Shown here: positions 22,227-32,227 of the stretch, piece by piece | Position numbering within the stretch: the stretch's first letter is position 1 | Layout of the letters: the number at the start of each line of letters is the position of its first letter | NCBI GenBank assembly: GCA_037045145.1 | Contig: JBAOIA010000011.1 | Coordinates: 1,798,001 to 1,862,000, forward strand | Direction of reading: 5' to 3' | DNA from: Bacteroidia bacterium | GTDB lineage: Bacteria > Bacteroidota > Bacteroidia > AKYH767-A > OLB10 | DNA length: 64,000 nucleotides | The notes under the pieces: model-generated | The model's database searches: none | Told to the model about the DNA's origin: nothing | Seen by the model: only the letters and a program-made list of their open reading frames with translations | Position numbers and translations under genes: made by a program

Positions 22227-23420
22227 GTGGAAGATGTTTGTATAACAGGCGTTGGTTTGATAACATGTGTTGGAAACAATGCAAGTGAAAACATAAGTGC
22301 TATTCATAGTGGACAAACAGGAATAGGCGTTCCGAAAAATGTAAAGAGTAGGTATGCAACAATTTTGCCATTTGGAGAAGTGAAGCTATCGGATATGCAG
22401 CTAGCCGAAGAATTAGCAGTTGGAGAAAAAGTTGTCAGCCGTACTCAATTATTGGCTCATAAAGGATTTAATGAGGCGATTAATAATAGTGAGTTACATC
22501 TTGATGATTTGAGAAATGCAGAAACCGCTATAGTGCTATCTAGTACTGTTGGAGGTATGTATCTTACAGATGAATTATATGTAGATTCAAATAATCTTTC
22601 TAAAGGTTCTGTTTATCTCTCTTTATACGATTGTGCCTCCATTGGAATTTATTTACAGCAACTTACCGGAGCAAAGGGAATCATTAATACTATTAATACA
22701 GCTTGTTCATCTGGAGCAAATGCTTTGATATACGGAACGAGGCTAATAAAATCCAAACGCGCCAAACGTGTTATTGTGGGTGGTGTAGATTGTCTTTCTA
22801 AGTTTACAATAAATGGCTTTAATGCATTGAATATATTGTCGGCAGAAAGATGCAGACCATTTGATAATAATCGCAATGGATTGAATCTTGGAGAAGGTGC
22901 CGGTTTTCTTATTTTAGAGTCATCAGATAGCATAAAAAAGGAAAAAGTAATAGCCAGAATCAGCGGCTTTGCAAATACCAACGATGCATACCATCCATCT
23001 GCATTGAGTGATGAAGGGTTTGGTCCTTTGGCTGCAATGCGTGGTGCATTGGAATATGCAGGTTTGATGCCAAATGAAATTGACAGTGTTATTGCTCACG
23101 GTACAGGAACACAAAATAATGATAAAGTAGAAGGCTTATCAATTAAAAAACTTTTCGGAGAATCGTTGCCACCGGTGTGTTCTTTAAAATCTATTTTAGG
23201 ACATACATTGGGTGCAGCATCAGCTGTTGAAAGTGTGCTGGCTGTAATTGGGATTAGAGATGGTTATGTTTATCCAAGCAGAAATTTCGAAATTCCTGAT
23301 GAAGAGACCGGACTAGTACCTAACATAAATTTCAAGAAAGAAGAGATTAAGAATAGTCTTGTTAATTCATTTGGGTTTGGAGGTAATTGCAGTTCATTAA
23401 TTTTCTCCTCTGTAAATTGA
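22227..23420 (+). CDS. Beta-ketoacyl-ACP synthase II-type ketosynthase
   Basis: 397 residues from a GTG start at 22227. The catalytic Cys-His-His set is present: C160 (NTACSSGANA), H291 (AHGTGTQNND) and H326 (LGHTLGAAS). The fold is KAS I/II (FabF-like) but shorter and divergent from housekeeping FabF, as in pigment clusters. It would extend ACP-bound chains for DarB. No second KS (chain-length factor), ketoreductase or dehydratase gene follows, because the next gene is obg. Confidence 0.92.
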   Translation: MEDVCITGVGLITCVGNNASENISAIHSGQTGIGVPKNVKSRYATILPFGEVKLSDMQLAEELAVGEKVVSRTQLLAHKGFNEAINNSELHLDDLRNAETAIVLSSTVGGMYLTDELYVDSNNLSKGSVYLSLYDCASIGIYLQQLTGAKGIINTINTACSSGANALIYGTRLIKSKRAKRVIVGGVDCLSKFTINGFNALNILSAERCRPFDNNRNGLNLGEGAGFLILESSDSIKKEKVIARISGFANTNDAYHPSALSDEGFGPLAAMRGALEYAGLMPNEIDSVIAHGTGTQNNDKVEGLSIKKLFGESLPPVCSLKSILGHTLGAASAVESVLAVIGIRDGYVYPSRNFEIPDEETGLVPNINFKKEEIKNSLVNSFGFGGNCSSLIFSSVN

Positions 23421-23450
23421 AAATAGAAAAGTATAAATCAGTTAAATTAA

Positions 23451-24461
23451 ATGGAGAAAAATTTTGTTGATTATGTAAAAATATGTTGTCGCTCAGGTGC
23501 AGGTGGCCCCGGATATGTACATTTCCACAGAGATAAAAAAACTGCAAAAGGAGGACCAGATGGAGGTGATGGCGGACGTGGTGGACATATTATAGTTCGT
23601 GGTAACAAACAACTTTGGACATTATTACATTTAAAATATCGTAAACATATTCTTGCAGAGGCCGGAGAAAAGGGAGGCAATGCACTTTGTACCGGTGCTG
23701 ATGGTAAAGATGAAATATTGGAAGTGCCCATAGGTACTATTGCAAGAGATTTTGAAAGCAACAAATTTTTGTTTGAAATTGAAGAAGATGGTCAGGAAGT
23801 GATTTTGGCCAGAGGTGGGAGAGGGGGAAAGGGAAATGCTTTTTTCAAAACATCTACATTACAAACACCACGTCATGCTCAGCCCGGAGGAGAAGGTGTT
23901 GAAGAATGGAAAATATTAGAGTTGAAATTAATGGCTGATGTTGGTTTGGTAGGGTTTCCAAATGCCGGAAAGTCAACACTGCTTTCAGTAGTTTCTGCTG
24001 CCAAACCCGAAATCGCAGATTATCCTTTTACCACACTTGTTCCTAATCTGGGCATGGTAAACTATCGTGACGACAAATCTTTTGTGATGGCAGATATTCC
24101 CGGTATTATTGAGGACGCACATAAAGGGAAAGGGCTCGGCTTACGTTTTTTAAGACATATTGAACGAAATTCAATCTTATTATTTATGATTGCTGCTGAT
24201 GCAAAGAGTATTAAAGAAGAATATAGGATTCTTAAAAATGAACTGCGTCAACACAATCCTGAATTGTTAGACAAGAGAAGAGTGATAGCCATTACAAAGT
24301 GTGATATGCTGGATGATGTCTTGATAAAAGAAATGAAAAAGGAAGTACCCAATGATAAAAATCCGGGGAACACTAAGGTGCCTGTGGTTTTTATTTCTTC
24401 TGTTTCGGGTTTCAATATCCAAAAACTTAAAGATGTTTTGTGGAAAGAACTTAATGAATGA
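23451..24461 (+). CDS. obg: GTPase Obg (ribosome maturation)
   Basis: 336 residues. The glycine-rich Obg fold occupies residues 1-160 ([20 protein letters not shown]). The GTPase domain follows, with G1 GFPNAGKST near 164-172, the switch [18 protein letters not shown] and ITKCD for guanine specificity. The C-terminal OCT domain of long Obg proteins is absent, as is frequent in Bacteroidota. Acts on the 50S subunit and in stress signalling. It overlaps the PAP2 gene by four bases (ATGA). Confidence 0.95.
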   Translation: MEKNFVDYVKICCRSGAGGPGYVHFHRDKKTAKGGPDGGDGGRGGHIIVRGNKQLWTLLHLKYRKHILAEAGEKGGNALCTGADGKDEILEVPIGTIARDFESNKFLFEIEEDGQEVILARGGRGGKGNAFFKTSTLQTPRHAQPGGEGVEEWKILELKLMADVGLVGFPNAGKSTLLSVVSAAKPEIADYPFTTLVPNLGMVNYRDDKSFVMADIPGIIEDAHKGKGLGLRFLRHIERNSILLFMIAADAKSIKEEYRILKNELRQHNPELLDKRRVIAITKCDMLDDVLIKEMKKEVPNDKNPGNTKVPVVFISSVSGFNIQKLKDVLWKELNE

Positions 24462-25030
24462 TTGAACTGATTAAGTCATTAGATACGCAATTGTTTTTAT
24501 TGCTGAATTCATGGAACTGTCCGGCCATGGATACTTTTTTTTATTATGCAACAAACAGGTTTGTGTGGATTCCACTATATGTTCTGCTGCTGATAATGGT
24601 GGTGAAAAAACTTAAAACCAATGCATGGAAAATGATGCTGATGATTGTGGTGCTCATCGTTTGCAGCGATCAGGTTTCTGTATTGATTAAAGACAATGTA
24701 AAACGTTACAGACCCTGCCATAATCTTAAAATTCAGGAGAAAGTACATAAGGTAAATAACAAGTGCGGTGGTAAATATGGCTTTGTTTCGTCACATGCTA
24801 CAAACACGATGGCACTCTTTGTTTTTTTGGTATTGTCTGTTTTCAGGAAAGAGCGTTTGATTGTTGGCATACTGACATTTTATGTATTGCTTGTTTCGTA
24901 CAGCAGAATATATTTGGGAGTCCATTATCCCGGAGATATTATAGGAGGATGGCTATTGGGCTTACTGATTGCAGTGATACTTTTTAGCCTTTTGAAGAGA
25001 AGTATCCATGGGCTGACAGCCATAAAATAA
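24458..25030 (+). CDS. PAP2-family membrane phosphatase
   Basis: 190 residues with about six TM helices. The three phosphatase motifs are visible: [10 protein letters not shown] (motif I), the SSHATN motif II with catalytic His, and [16 protein letters not shown] (motif III, second His). It removes phosphate from a lipid pyrophosphate or monophosphate at the periplasmic face. Undecaprenyl pyrophosphate is a candidate but cannot be fixed. The Cys-rich loop around KCGGKYG is unusual but seen in Bacteroidota members. Co-translated with obg. Confidence 0.88.
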   Translation: MIELIKSLDTQLFLLLNSWNCPAMDTFFYYATNRFVWIPLYVLLLIMVVKKLKTNAWKMMLMIVVLIVCSDQVSVLIKDNVKRYRPCHNLKIQEKVHKVNNKCGGKYGFVSSHATNTMALFVFLVLSVFRKERLIVGILTFYVLLVSYSRIYLGVHYPGDIIGGWLLGLLIAVILFSLLKRSIHGLTAIK

Positions 25031-25031
25031 T

Positions 25032-25195
25032 CTGCAGTTAGATAAGGAATTTCAAGAAAAAATCGGACTTACGCAAAGCGAAATCAGTAAAATTGAAAAC
25101 GAATTGAACAACGGGCCTCAAAAAAATTAAACTTCAAGTCTCCTAAAGAAGTATTTTTGTGTGAAACTTTATATGGAAATATACCTTTCAAATAA
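25032..25195 (+). pseudogene. IS30-type transposase relic (C-terminal fragment, frameshifted)
   Basis: Two short open frames without start codons read as one degraded IS30 transposase end. Frame 1 (25032-25130) gives a tail containing SEISKIENELNNGPQK. After a seven-A run at 25120-25126 a shift of one frame continues as LNFKSPKEVFLCETLYG to a stop at 25195. This fits the IS30 family ending of the type LNNRPRKxLxFKTPxEVF. About 90% of the transposase and both inverted repeats are missing. Family call is from memory and the fragment is short. Confidence 0.7.
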
Positions 25196-25252
25196 AGTGA
25201 ATTCTGTTATATCAAATATAATTTTCAAAAACCGAATTAGGACATTTACGGC

Positions 25253-25633
25253 ATGAACATTAAAACAATTTTTTCAATCGGAGCGGGATGTTTTATCGGT
25301 GGGGTGTTGCGGTATTTACTTTCACAATGGCTGCAGAGCAAAGATTCAGCCTCATTTCCTATCGGCACATTGGTTGTAAACATTATTGGCTGTTTTTTCA
25401 TTGGCATTGTTTTCAGCCTGGCAGAAAAAGGCAATATGCCAATTGCATGGCGATTGTTTTTAGCTACCGGATTGCTGGGAGGGTTTACAACTTTTTCGGC
25501 TTTTTCGATGGAGACATTTCTGATGTACAGACATGGTTACTATGGCATGATGCTTACTTATGTTTTGTTGAGTTTGGTTTTGGGAATAGGAGCTACCTTT
25601 TCTGCAATGATGTTAGCAAAACATTTTCAATAA
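25253..25633 (+). CDS. crcB: Fluoride ion channel CrcB/Fluc
   Basis: 126 residues and four TM helices, the normal size. Family residues include GGVLRY (16-21), the VNIIGCFFIG pore helix (43-52) and GGFTTFSAFS (74-84). Forms a dual-topology dimer that exports fluoride. No fluoride riboswitch could be found in the 57 bases between it and the transposase relic, so regulation is unknown. Confidence 0.94.
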   Translation: MNIKTIFSIGAGCFIGGVLRYLLSQWLQSKDSASFPIGTLVVNIIGCFFIGIVFSLAEKGNMPIAWRLFLATGLLGGFTTFSAFSMETFLMYRHGYYGMMLTYVLLSLVLGIGATFSAMMLAKHFQ

Positions 25634-25693
25634 ACAGGAAGTGTATTTAGCAAGTTGAGTGTAAGCAGGCAACTTAAAATAATTTTGATAATA

Positions 25694-26329
25694 TTAATGA
25701 TGAAAAGCCTGCCAGCAAGCAACGAGGAGTGTGTAAATACCAAAGCATAGCAGCGCCATACCTGTGATGCGGTTAAGCCAGGTTAATAAATTTAATGTTA
25801 AGATAGATTTTAATTTATGGGCTATGTAGGCTTTAAATAAGTCGAAAGAAAAAATAGTTATTAAAATAGCCCCATAAAATAGCAACAGGTGGTTGATGGT
25901 GTAATGCTCTTTTACAGAAACCGTACCTGACACACCTATCCAGAAGAAGAGGACGGAAGGGTTCATAGAATTTATCATAAATCCTTTCAGGATATAAAGA
26001 CCTTTTCTATCAGATTTTTCGTTTAAGGTAATTGCTTCGGCAGGGATAGTATTTTTTTTAATGATGAGTGCAATTCCAAATCCTATGAGCAAAATGCCGG
26101 AAACAATTCCCGCAACAAACCTATGGTTGTTGAGCAGTAGAATAAAATTACTTCCGAAATAGGCAATAAAAATAAAAAGGGCATCACTGATAAGAACACC
26201 AAAAGCAACTCTACTGGCAAAGCTGAATCCTTTTCTAAGGCTTATGTTAATGATTAGAAAAAAAACAGGTCCTGCCAGAATTGCCAGAAAACAACCTAAA
26301 AGAAATCCGCTAATTACAGGCTCTATCAA
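25694..26329 (-). CDS. LysE-type exporter
   Basis: 211-residue inner-membrane protein of the LysE/RhtB amino-acid exporter superfamily. Six hydrophobic helices and the family's opening LGCFLAILAGPVFFLIINISLRKG (an N-terminal GPxF-type loop in helix 1) are visible. Substrate probably an amino acid, but not determined. The gene is preceded by the GH3 gene (starting at 27895, ends 26348), 18 bases away, so the two are probably co-transcribed. Confidence 0.88.
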   Translation of the reverse strand: MIEPVISGFLLGCFLAILAGPVFFLIINISLRKGFSFASRVAFGVLISDALFIFIAYFGSNFILLLNNHRFVAGIVSGILLIGFGIALIIKKNTIPAEAITLNEKSDRKGLYILKGFMINSMNPSVLFFWIGVSGTVSVKEHYTINHLLLFYGAILITIFSFDLFKAYIAHKLKSILTLNLLTWLNRITGMALLCFGIYTLLVACWQAFHH

Positions 26330-26347
26330 AACTTCAATAGTTAAAAA

Positions 26348-27895
26348 TTAAGCTTCTTGTTTTATAGTATCACGTTGCGACTCAATAAATTTTTCCCAAT
26401 CCTGAAAAACTTTGTTTTTCATTACTCTTGGAAATTTATTCTGAGCCCCAATTTTACCTTGCAGTTCCATCCATTTATAAAACCATGATGTTGGAATTAT
26501 TTCAACAAAAATTTCTTTCAGTGCACTTTTTCTTTCAACCCTATAATCGTCATTAAGTATTTTCAGTTTTTCGTCAATTAGCTTTTTGAGATTCTCCGAA
26601 TCGCTATATGTGTCACAGCCAACGTACCATTTATGGGCAAATAAAGATTGATAGGGAATACCTGCAACAGCAAACTCCGGTATATCAATATTTAATTCAT
26701 CAGAAACAAGTTCAATAGCTCTATTCATATTGTCAACAGAGAGGTGCTCACCACATAAACTCAGGTAGTGTTTTGTTCTTCCTATAATCTGGATTTCGCA
26801 TTTTTCACTATTGGTAAAAGTAATTACATCACCAATTAGATATCTCCAGGCACCGGAGCAGGTAGTTAATAATATTGCATAAGGTTCATTGGCTACAACT
26901 TCATTCAATAAGAGTGTTTTCGGTTTATGTTTTAATTCACCATCTGCATCAAAATTGTCTTCGTTAAATGGGATGAATTCATAAAATATTCCATTGTTAA
27001 TTAATAGCCTCATGCCTCGTGTGTTTGGTTCATCCTGATAAGCAATAAATCCTTCAGAAGCTAAATAGGTTTCAATGTAATAAATTTGTTTCCCCAGAAG
27101 TTTGCTGAATCCTTTTTTATAAGGTTCAAAGGAAACTCCACCATGAACATAAATTTCAAGGTTGGGCCATAGTTCGTGAATGTTTTTGAGTTTATAGTGA
27201 TCGAGTATTTTTTCAATCAATAATTGTACCCATGCAGGAACACCTACAATGATGCCGATGTCCCAGTTTTTTGCTTTTTGTGTTATTTCTTCAAGTTTTG
27301 CATGCCAGTCTTTTTCTCTGGAGATTTTACGTCCCGGTTTATAAAAATGTTGAAACCAAAAAGGAATTTGACTTGCGGTAATCCCACTTAAGTCACCTTC
27401 AAAATAGCTTCCTTGCTGATGTAAATGAGTACTACCGCCTAGCATTAATATTCCTTTCTCAAAAGTTGAGAAGGGTAAGTCGTATTTCGATAAAGAAAGA
27501 ATCTGTTTTAAACTGGCTTTCTGTATGGCTTTTGACATATCTTTTGTGACCGGAATATGTTTACTGGAAGAGCCGGATGTTCCAGAACTTAATGCAAAGT
27601 ATCGAACTTTGCCTGGCCAACAAACATTTTCCTGATCATGGAGGCTTTTATTCCACCAATTTGAAAAAATTGAATTATAATCATGAACGGGGACTGTTGC
27701 TCTGAATTTTGTAACAAAATTTTTATTCCCCAGCATACCTTGAAAGTTGTAAGCTTCACCGAACATAGTAAATTGAGCCTTACGGATAAGCTTTTTTAGT
27801 ACTCGCTTTTGTGAAATAAAAGGAGAAAAGGGTACAATCTCAATTTTCCCTCGAAGGTCAATACTTGCCTTAATTATTCTGCCAATCAAAGTCAT
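26348..27895 (-). CDS. GH3 family acyl-acid amido synthetase-like protein
   Basis: 515 residues with the GH3 fold (adenylate-forming, related to plant auxin-amino-acid ligases). Motifs include the SSGTSGSSSKHIPVT nucleotide loop (about residues 103-117), a VHGGVSFEPYKKGF segment and the YLASEGFIA acid-binding motif near 244. Bacterial members are widespread in Bacteroidota with unknown acid and amine substrates. Its relation to the following LysE exporter suggests a made-and-exported conjugate, which is only a hypothesis. Confidence 0.85.
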   Translation of the reverse strand: MTLIGRIIKASIDLRGKIEIVPFSPFISQKRVLKKLIRKAQFTMFGEAYNFQGMLGNKNFVTKFRATVPVHDYNSIFSNWWNKSLHDQENVCWPGKVRYFALSSGTSGSSSKHIPVTKDMSKAIQKASLKQILSLSKYDLPFSTFEKGILMLGGSTHLHQQGSYFEGDLSGITASQIPFWFQHFYKPGRKISREKDWHAKLEEITQKAKNWDIGIIVGVPAWVQLLIEKILDHYKLKNIHELWPNLEIYVHGGVSFEPYKKGFSKLLGKQIYYIETYLASEGFIAYQDEPNTRGMRLLINNGIFYEFIPFNEDNFDADGELKHKPKTLLLNEVVANEPYAILLTTCSGAWRYLIGDVITFTNSEKCEIQIIGRTKHYLSLCGEHLSVDNMNRAIELVSDELNIDIPEFAVAGIPYQSLFAHKWYVGCDTYSDSENLKKLIDEKLKILNDDYRVERKSALKEIFVEIIPTSWFYKWMELQGKIGAQNKFPRVMKNKVFQDWEKFIESQRDTIKQEA

Positions 27896-27943
27896 ACCAA
27901 AAAGTTTGCAAGGCTAAAAATAGGAAATACTTTGAAATGCAAT

Positions 27944-27967
27944 AAAAAACCCCGGATTTCCGGGGTT
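27944..27967 (-). terminator. Intrinsic terminator after the large T9SS cargo gene
   Basis: A 9-bp stem AACCCCGGA/TCCGGGGTT (27948-27967) follows the gene ending at 27986 on the minus strand, with a run of six T (complement of 27944-27949). Confidence 0.85.
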
Positions 27968-27985
27968 CATTTTTTTTGAAGAGGA

Positions 27986-30900
27986 TTAGTTGACAAGAAA
28001 CTTTTTACCCTGACTATTTTGGTTTTGATCAATAATCTGGAAATAATACAATCCTTTGGCAAGGTTAACTGGCAGGCGGACAGAATTTATTCCTGAGGTA
28101 AGTGAAATTTGTTCTTTAAAAATAATGGATCCTTTAAGGTCAAACAAGCAAATTTCTGCTTCTGTTTTCTCAGGACTTGATACGATTGAGTTCACAAAGT
28201 CTTCAACCTGATTTACTGTAACAAGTTTAAACTCGTCATTGTTGCATGAAGCTGCATAAATTGTTTTAAGGTTATGTACATCACCATTAAAATCATGTTG
28301 TTTTAGTCTGTAATAGGAAGCAATACCGGCATCAGTATTAAGTTCATAGTTTATAGGAGTATTCACTGTTCCATTTCCTTTTACAGTTCTGAATAATGTA
28401 AACTCATTACCATCAGTGCTTTTTTCAATCGAGAAATAATCATTATTAAGTTCTGATGCCGTAGTCCATTTGATAAGATGGTTGTTATTGGAACAAGTTG
28501 CATTGAAAGAGAGCAGTTCAACAGGCAGTGGTGTGTTTTCATTTACTAATACCCACCAGTCATTAGTGAGCGTAACTCCTGTGGCAGCAACAGTTCTTAT
28601 TGGGCCGGCAGAGTTATAGGTTTGAGTACCCTGAAATGTATTGTCCCAAAATCCTCCAACATAATTATAATGTTGTGCTTTATACGGACCTACAATCGCA
28701 GGAAATTCTGCAACAGGTGCTGAGAATACAGCATTAAATGTTGTGCTACTTCCAGATTGGTTAATTTTCCAAAACCGATCTACACAATCAGCACTATTGT
28801 CGGCTCCGGTAGATGCAGAATTGACATGCCCAACTCCGGGAGGAAAAGGAAGATTGGCAGGGTTTGTTTCAAATGTAGATGTTGAAACAAAACCAGCATT
28901 TCCACCGGTTGACGTAACAGTTAATGGAATATAAGTAGTAGAATTAATTCCAAATGGAATAATGTGTGCAGTATTATCTGCTCCAAACATCCATTTTACA
29001 ATACTGGCACCATCATAGGTTTCGGCTCTAATGTATCCATTAGTTCTCGAAATGGAAGTGCTCGGGCTATTTTCAACTATTATGGTACGACCTCCAACTG
29101 TAGGATCATTATCTTCGTCTAAACGTAATTCGCCATTGGTTAATTTCAGTTGATTTCTAACATTTACAGTACCATTGTTTGTTGGGTAAACATATTCTGT
29201 ATTTGGGGTGCCACCAAAGTTAATTTCAAGAATACCATATTTCTGATTACCTCCAACAGCATTACCCATTCCAATTCCGGTAACAATCTGATTGTCGTCA
29301 CCGAAGTATTCTACTGTGCTGGTTGCAGAAAGTAGAAATCCCATATTCCCACTAGAGTTGATAGCCGCTGAGCTAAAGCCAGAATAGAGTCCATTGGTAT
29401 GTTGAATACGTATTCTTGATCCGGCAGCACCTTGTACAGTACTTTTTAGGAAATTTCCTGTAGTGTAAACAGAACTATTATTTCTTAAAGTAAAAGTAGC
29501 ACCTGATGAAACATAAATCATCCCTAATGTCTGTCCGGCAAATTCTTCAACGTAAGATGTAATCTGCACGTCACCTGAAATCACCTCTAATGTTGTTCCA
29601 TTGATTACTGTTATTACCGTGTGATCAATAGTATGACCGTTAACTCGGGTAAAAAGTGTTGTTCCTGTTCTTGCAAAATCCAATGCACCACGTGCAGCAA
29701 TTGTTCCTGCACCGTTTCGTTTAATTGTTCCGGATGGACCTAGAAGTACGTTAGGGCTTTTAATTGTTAAACTTTGCACCGTTGGGTTTAGCGTGTTGTT
29801 AACAAAATTGATGGTGCCACCTGAGTGAACAAAATCACCGGTATTATCATCATTACTGTTAATGGTAACTGTAGTTGTAATAGGGGGCACAGTTGCATTA
29901 TTAGTATAGAAAAAATTGCCGTTTGACATATTAAATCCTCCTAGAACGTTTATGATTATTGGAGTATAGGCTGAATTGCTTTTTAAACTTAATGTGCCTC
30001 CGGAAATAATCAAGTCGCCATTAATTGTTCCTATCAAGTCGCCTCGACCTGCAGAAAAATTGTTTATTCCATTATTGCAAGTTACATTATCACCAACAGT
30101 TAGTGTAACATTATGAGTGGTTGTAATAACAGCACTCGGATAATTGTTGAAACTATTGTTTCCATTATTGAAAGTAAGATTGCTGTCAAGAGTTATAACT
30201 TCGTTGCCCTGTGTAACACTTGAATAGAATGTTCCATTGGCACCTCCAAATATCATATTCCCTGTTACGTGAAGTTTGAGTGGTGCCGTATTGCTGTAAA
30301 CCGGGTGTAAGTAAGGTATAAAGCTAACTAAGTCTGAGACGGCAGCATAATTCACAATAAACTCTCCATTAACTGTACAAATAACACTGTCATTGGCAGC
30401 ATTGTATTGTATGAAATTTCCACCAGTGAAGTTAAAACCTCCTAAGGTGAAAACACTTTTTCCGGCAGTAAAAATATTGGTTGCATGTGTGCCTTTGAAG
30501 AAACCTCCTGATTGATTTAATGTTCCATCTACGGTAAAAATATTCCGACCTGTACCATCCTGAATTCCATAAAATGCACCTGCATTCTGATTAAAGTTAC
30601 CTCCAACATGAAATTCAAGATTTCCATTGTTAAGGTAGGTGCCGCATACTCCTTGATTAGTCGCTGTTCCTGAGTTCATCAGATTGAAATCACCTAATAC
30701 CTGAATGTAGGTATTGCCGGCACCGGAGTTACCTCTGAAGAAATTACTTGGATTTGAAGAATCAAACACAAAACTTCTGGTAACAGAAATTGAATCTATT
30801 GCATTAGAACTTGCATTGGCTTGCACATTCATGGAGCCGCCATTGAGATGCAAATTTGAACCTATGCCGACATTTACTATTCCAATACTGTTTGTAACTA

Positions 30901-32227
30901 CAAAATTAACTGTCGAAGCGGAGGAGTTTAAATCATTCCCAACTATTAACATTGTACGTGCTACATTGCCTGGAGATAACATTATGGTTGTATTAGTAAC
31001 GCCCGAAAGATTAAAATCGTTAATTACGTTCACAGTTGCATAGGCCGTTGGTAGGGGGTAAAGCGGAATGTTTGAAGCATCCAAAAGATCATTTCCTCCA
31101 AGAAAAACATTTTTAAGTCCGGCAGAGATATTTAAATTACCTGTTGTATAATTTAAGAAACCATTCCCGGAATCAACAAAGCGCACATAACTTGGGTTCC
31201 CTGCAATTTTTGTGTTACCTCCAACATTTAGAGTCAATGGTGCATTTACTTGTTTGCAAAAATCAAATTTATTGCCTGAGCCTTGAATAAATAAGTCACC
31301 CATGATGTTAGCTGTGACACTGGCACTTCTGATTGGAAATGTTGAATCAAAAACAGCAATAAAATCATGCCTTGTTATAAAATTACCATTTACTGTCAGG
31401 TTTAAAGTGCCTAAAGACATGTTCATGATAATAGTTGGTTGTGTTGCTAATGTACTACTATCGGTAAAGTTCCCCATTGTTAAGGTGAGGTTTCTGTTAT
31501 TGCCTTCCTGAAAAATTATTGCTGAATTACCTCGGAGTGTTACATCGTTTAAAGTTAATGTGGTTGTGCTGCCACTACCATCATCCATTCTTAAAATCCC
31601 ATCTGTTACTAAGAGGCTACCCTTTATTCTGTTGGGTGAAAATTGTCCTTTTTGTTCCCATGCAGTACCTGGAACGGAAGTTACTAAGTTTCCTATATCA
31701 CTTGTAATGCGTGTTGGTCCTATTAAGGGTAAAGCTGTACTAGCCCATTTGCGAATTATCAAGGTACTTGATGGACTAATATTTTCAACTCCATTTTCAA
31801 ACACTTTTTCGTCAACAGCAATATTAATTCTTGGGTTATGATCATAAACAGCTCCGTTTCCTAAAAAGAAATTTCCAGGAACTGTCATGTCTATTCTTCC
31901 ATTATTGATTAAGGTGCCACTAACAACTAAGTCACCTGCAAAGATTAATTGAGCAACAGCATTATTCGCAATAGTCAGATTGCCGCCAGAGTTTATTGTT
32001 ACAGAACCCAATACATCTGTATTAAATCCAACAATAGTTACTGTGGTTCCGGTATTAATAACAACGGTATCTCCTGTTGTTGGATATAATCCAGGTTGAT
32101 TCCATATCAATGTATTAAAATTTCCTGAGGCCACAGACTGAAATATCAATGCTTCAGAACGAAAAGAACTGAAAACAAAGAGTAAGGTGACTATTAAAAA
32201 GGAAATGATTTTTTGGAAATCTTTCAT
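27986..32227 (-). CDS. 1413-aa secreted T9SS cargo protein with parallel beta-helix-like repeats
   Basis: Signal peptide (about 1-28), then roughly 1150 residues of degenerate repeats of the form G-x-hydrophobic-x-hydrophobic, rich in Asn, Thr and Gly (for example LTVNGNF, LNVGGNTKI, FTVDGTL), consistent with a beta-solenoid. A domain PVELLSFNATCSNNNHLIKW to about residue 1320 resembles the fibronectin-like module common before T9SS signals. The last about 75 residues, ending KKFLVN, are a type A sorting domain. Exported across the outer membrane by T9SS. Likely adhesive or surface-lining. Followed by an intrinsic terminator. Confidence 0.85.
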   Translation of the reverse strand: MKDFQKIISFLIVTLLFVFSSFRSEALIFQSVASGNFNTLIWNQPGLYPTTGDTVVINTGTTVTIVGFNTDVLGSVTINSGGNLTIANNAVAQLIFAGDLVVSGTLINNGRIDMTVPGNFFLGNGAVYDHNPRINIAVDEKVFENGVENISPSSTLIIRKWASTALPLIGPTRITSDIGNLVTSVPGTAWEQKGQFSPNRIKGSLLVTDGILRMDDGSGSTTTLTLNDVTLRGNSAIIFQEGNNRNLTLTMGNFTDSSTLATQPTIIMNMSLGTLNLTVNGNFITRHDFIAVFDSTFPIRSASVTANIMGDLFIQGSGNKFDFCKQVNAPLTLNVGGNTKIAGNPSYVRFVDSGNGFLNYTTGNLNISAGLKNVFLGGNDLLDASNIPLYPLPTAYATVNVINDFNLSGVTNTTIMLSPGNVARTMLIVGNDLNSSASTVNFVVTNSIGIVNVGIGSNLHLNGGSMNVQANASSNAIDSISVTRSFVFDSSNPSNFFRGNSGAGNTYIQVLGDFNLMNSGTATNQGVCGTYLNNGNLEFHVGGNFNQNAGAFYGIQDGTGRNIFTVDGTLNQSGGFFKGTHATNIFTAGKSVFTLGGFNFTGGNFIQYNAANDSVICTVNGEFIVNYAAVSDLVSFIPYLHPVYSNTAPLKLHVTGNMIFGGANGTFYSSVTQGNEVITLDSNLTFNNGNNSFNNYPSAVITTTHNVTLTVGDNVTCNNGINNFSAGRGDLIGTINGDLIISGGTLSLKSNSAYTPIIINVLGGFNMSNGNFFYTNNATVPPITTTVTINSNDDNTGDFVHSGGTINFVNNTLNPTVQSLTIKSPNVLLGPSGTIKRNGAGTIAARGALDFARTGTTLFTRVNGHTIDHTVITVINGTTLEVISGDVQITSYVEEFAGQTLGMIYVSSGATFTLRNNSSVYTTGNFLKSTVQGAAGSRIRIQHTNGLYSGFSSAAINSSGNMGFLLSATSTVEYFGDDNQIVTGIGMGNAVGGNQKYGILEINFGGTPNTEYVYPTNNGTVNVRNQLKLTNGELRLDEDNDPTVGGRTIIVENSPSTSISRTNGYIRAETYDGASIVKWMFGADNTAHIIPFGINSTTYIPLTVTSTGGNAGFVSTSTFETNPANLPFPPGVGHVNSASTGADNSADCVDRFWKINQSGSSTTFNAVFSAPVAEFPAIVGPYKAQHYNYVGGFWDNTFQGTQTYNSAGPIRTVAATGVTLTNDWWVLVNENTPLPVELLSFNATCSNNNHLIKWTTASELNNDYFSIEKSTDGNEFTLFRTVKGNGTVNTPINYELNTDAGIASYYRLKQHDFNGDVHNLKTIYAASCNNDEFKLVTVNQVEDFVNSIVSSPEKTEAEICLFDLKGSIIFKEQISLTSGINSVRLPVNLAKGLYYFQIIDQNQNSQGKKFLVN

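Noticed and set aside
25196..25252. Fluoride riboswitch before crcB
   Set aside because: The 57-base gap is AT-rich and lacks the conserved GG/ATGG and pseudoknot motifs of the crcB RNA motif.
28743..31841. Plus-strand frames opposite the large T9SS cargo gene
   Set aside because: They are antisense shadows of a repetitive, low-complexity coding region; no independent evidence.
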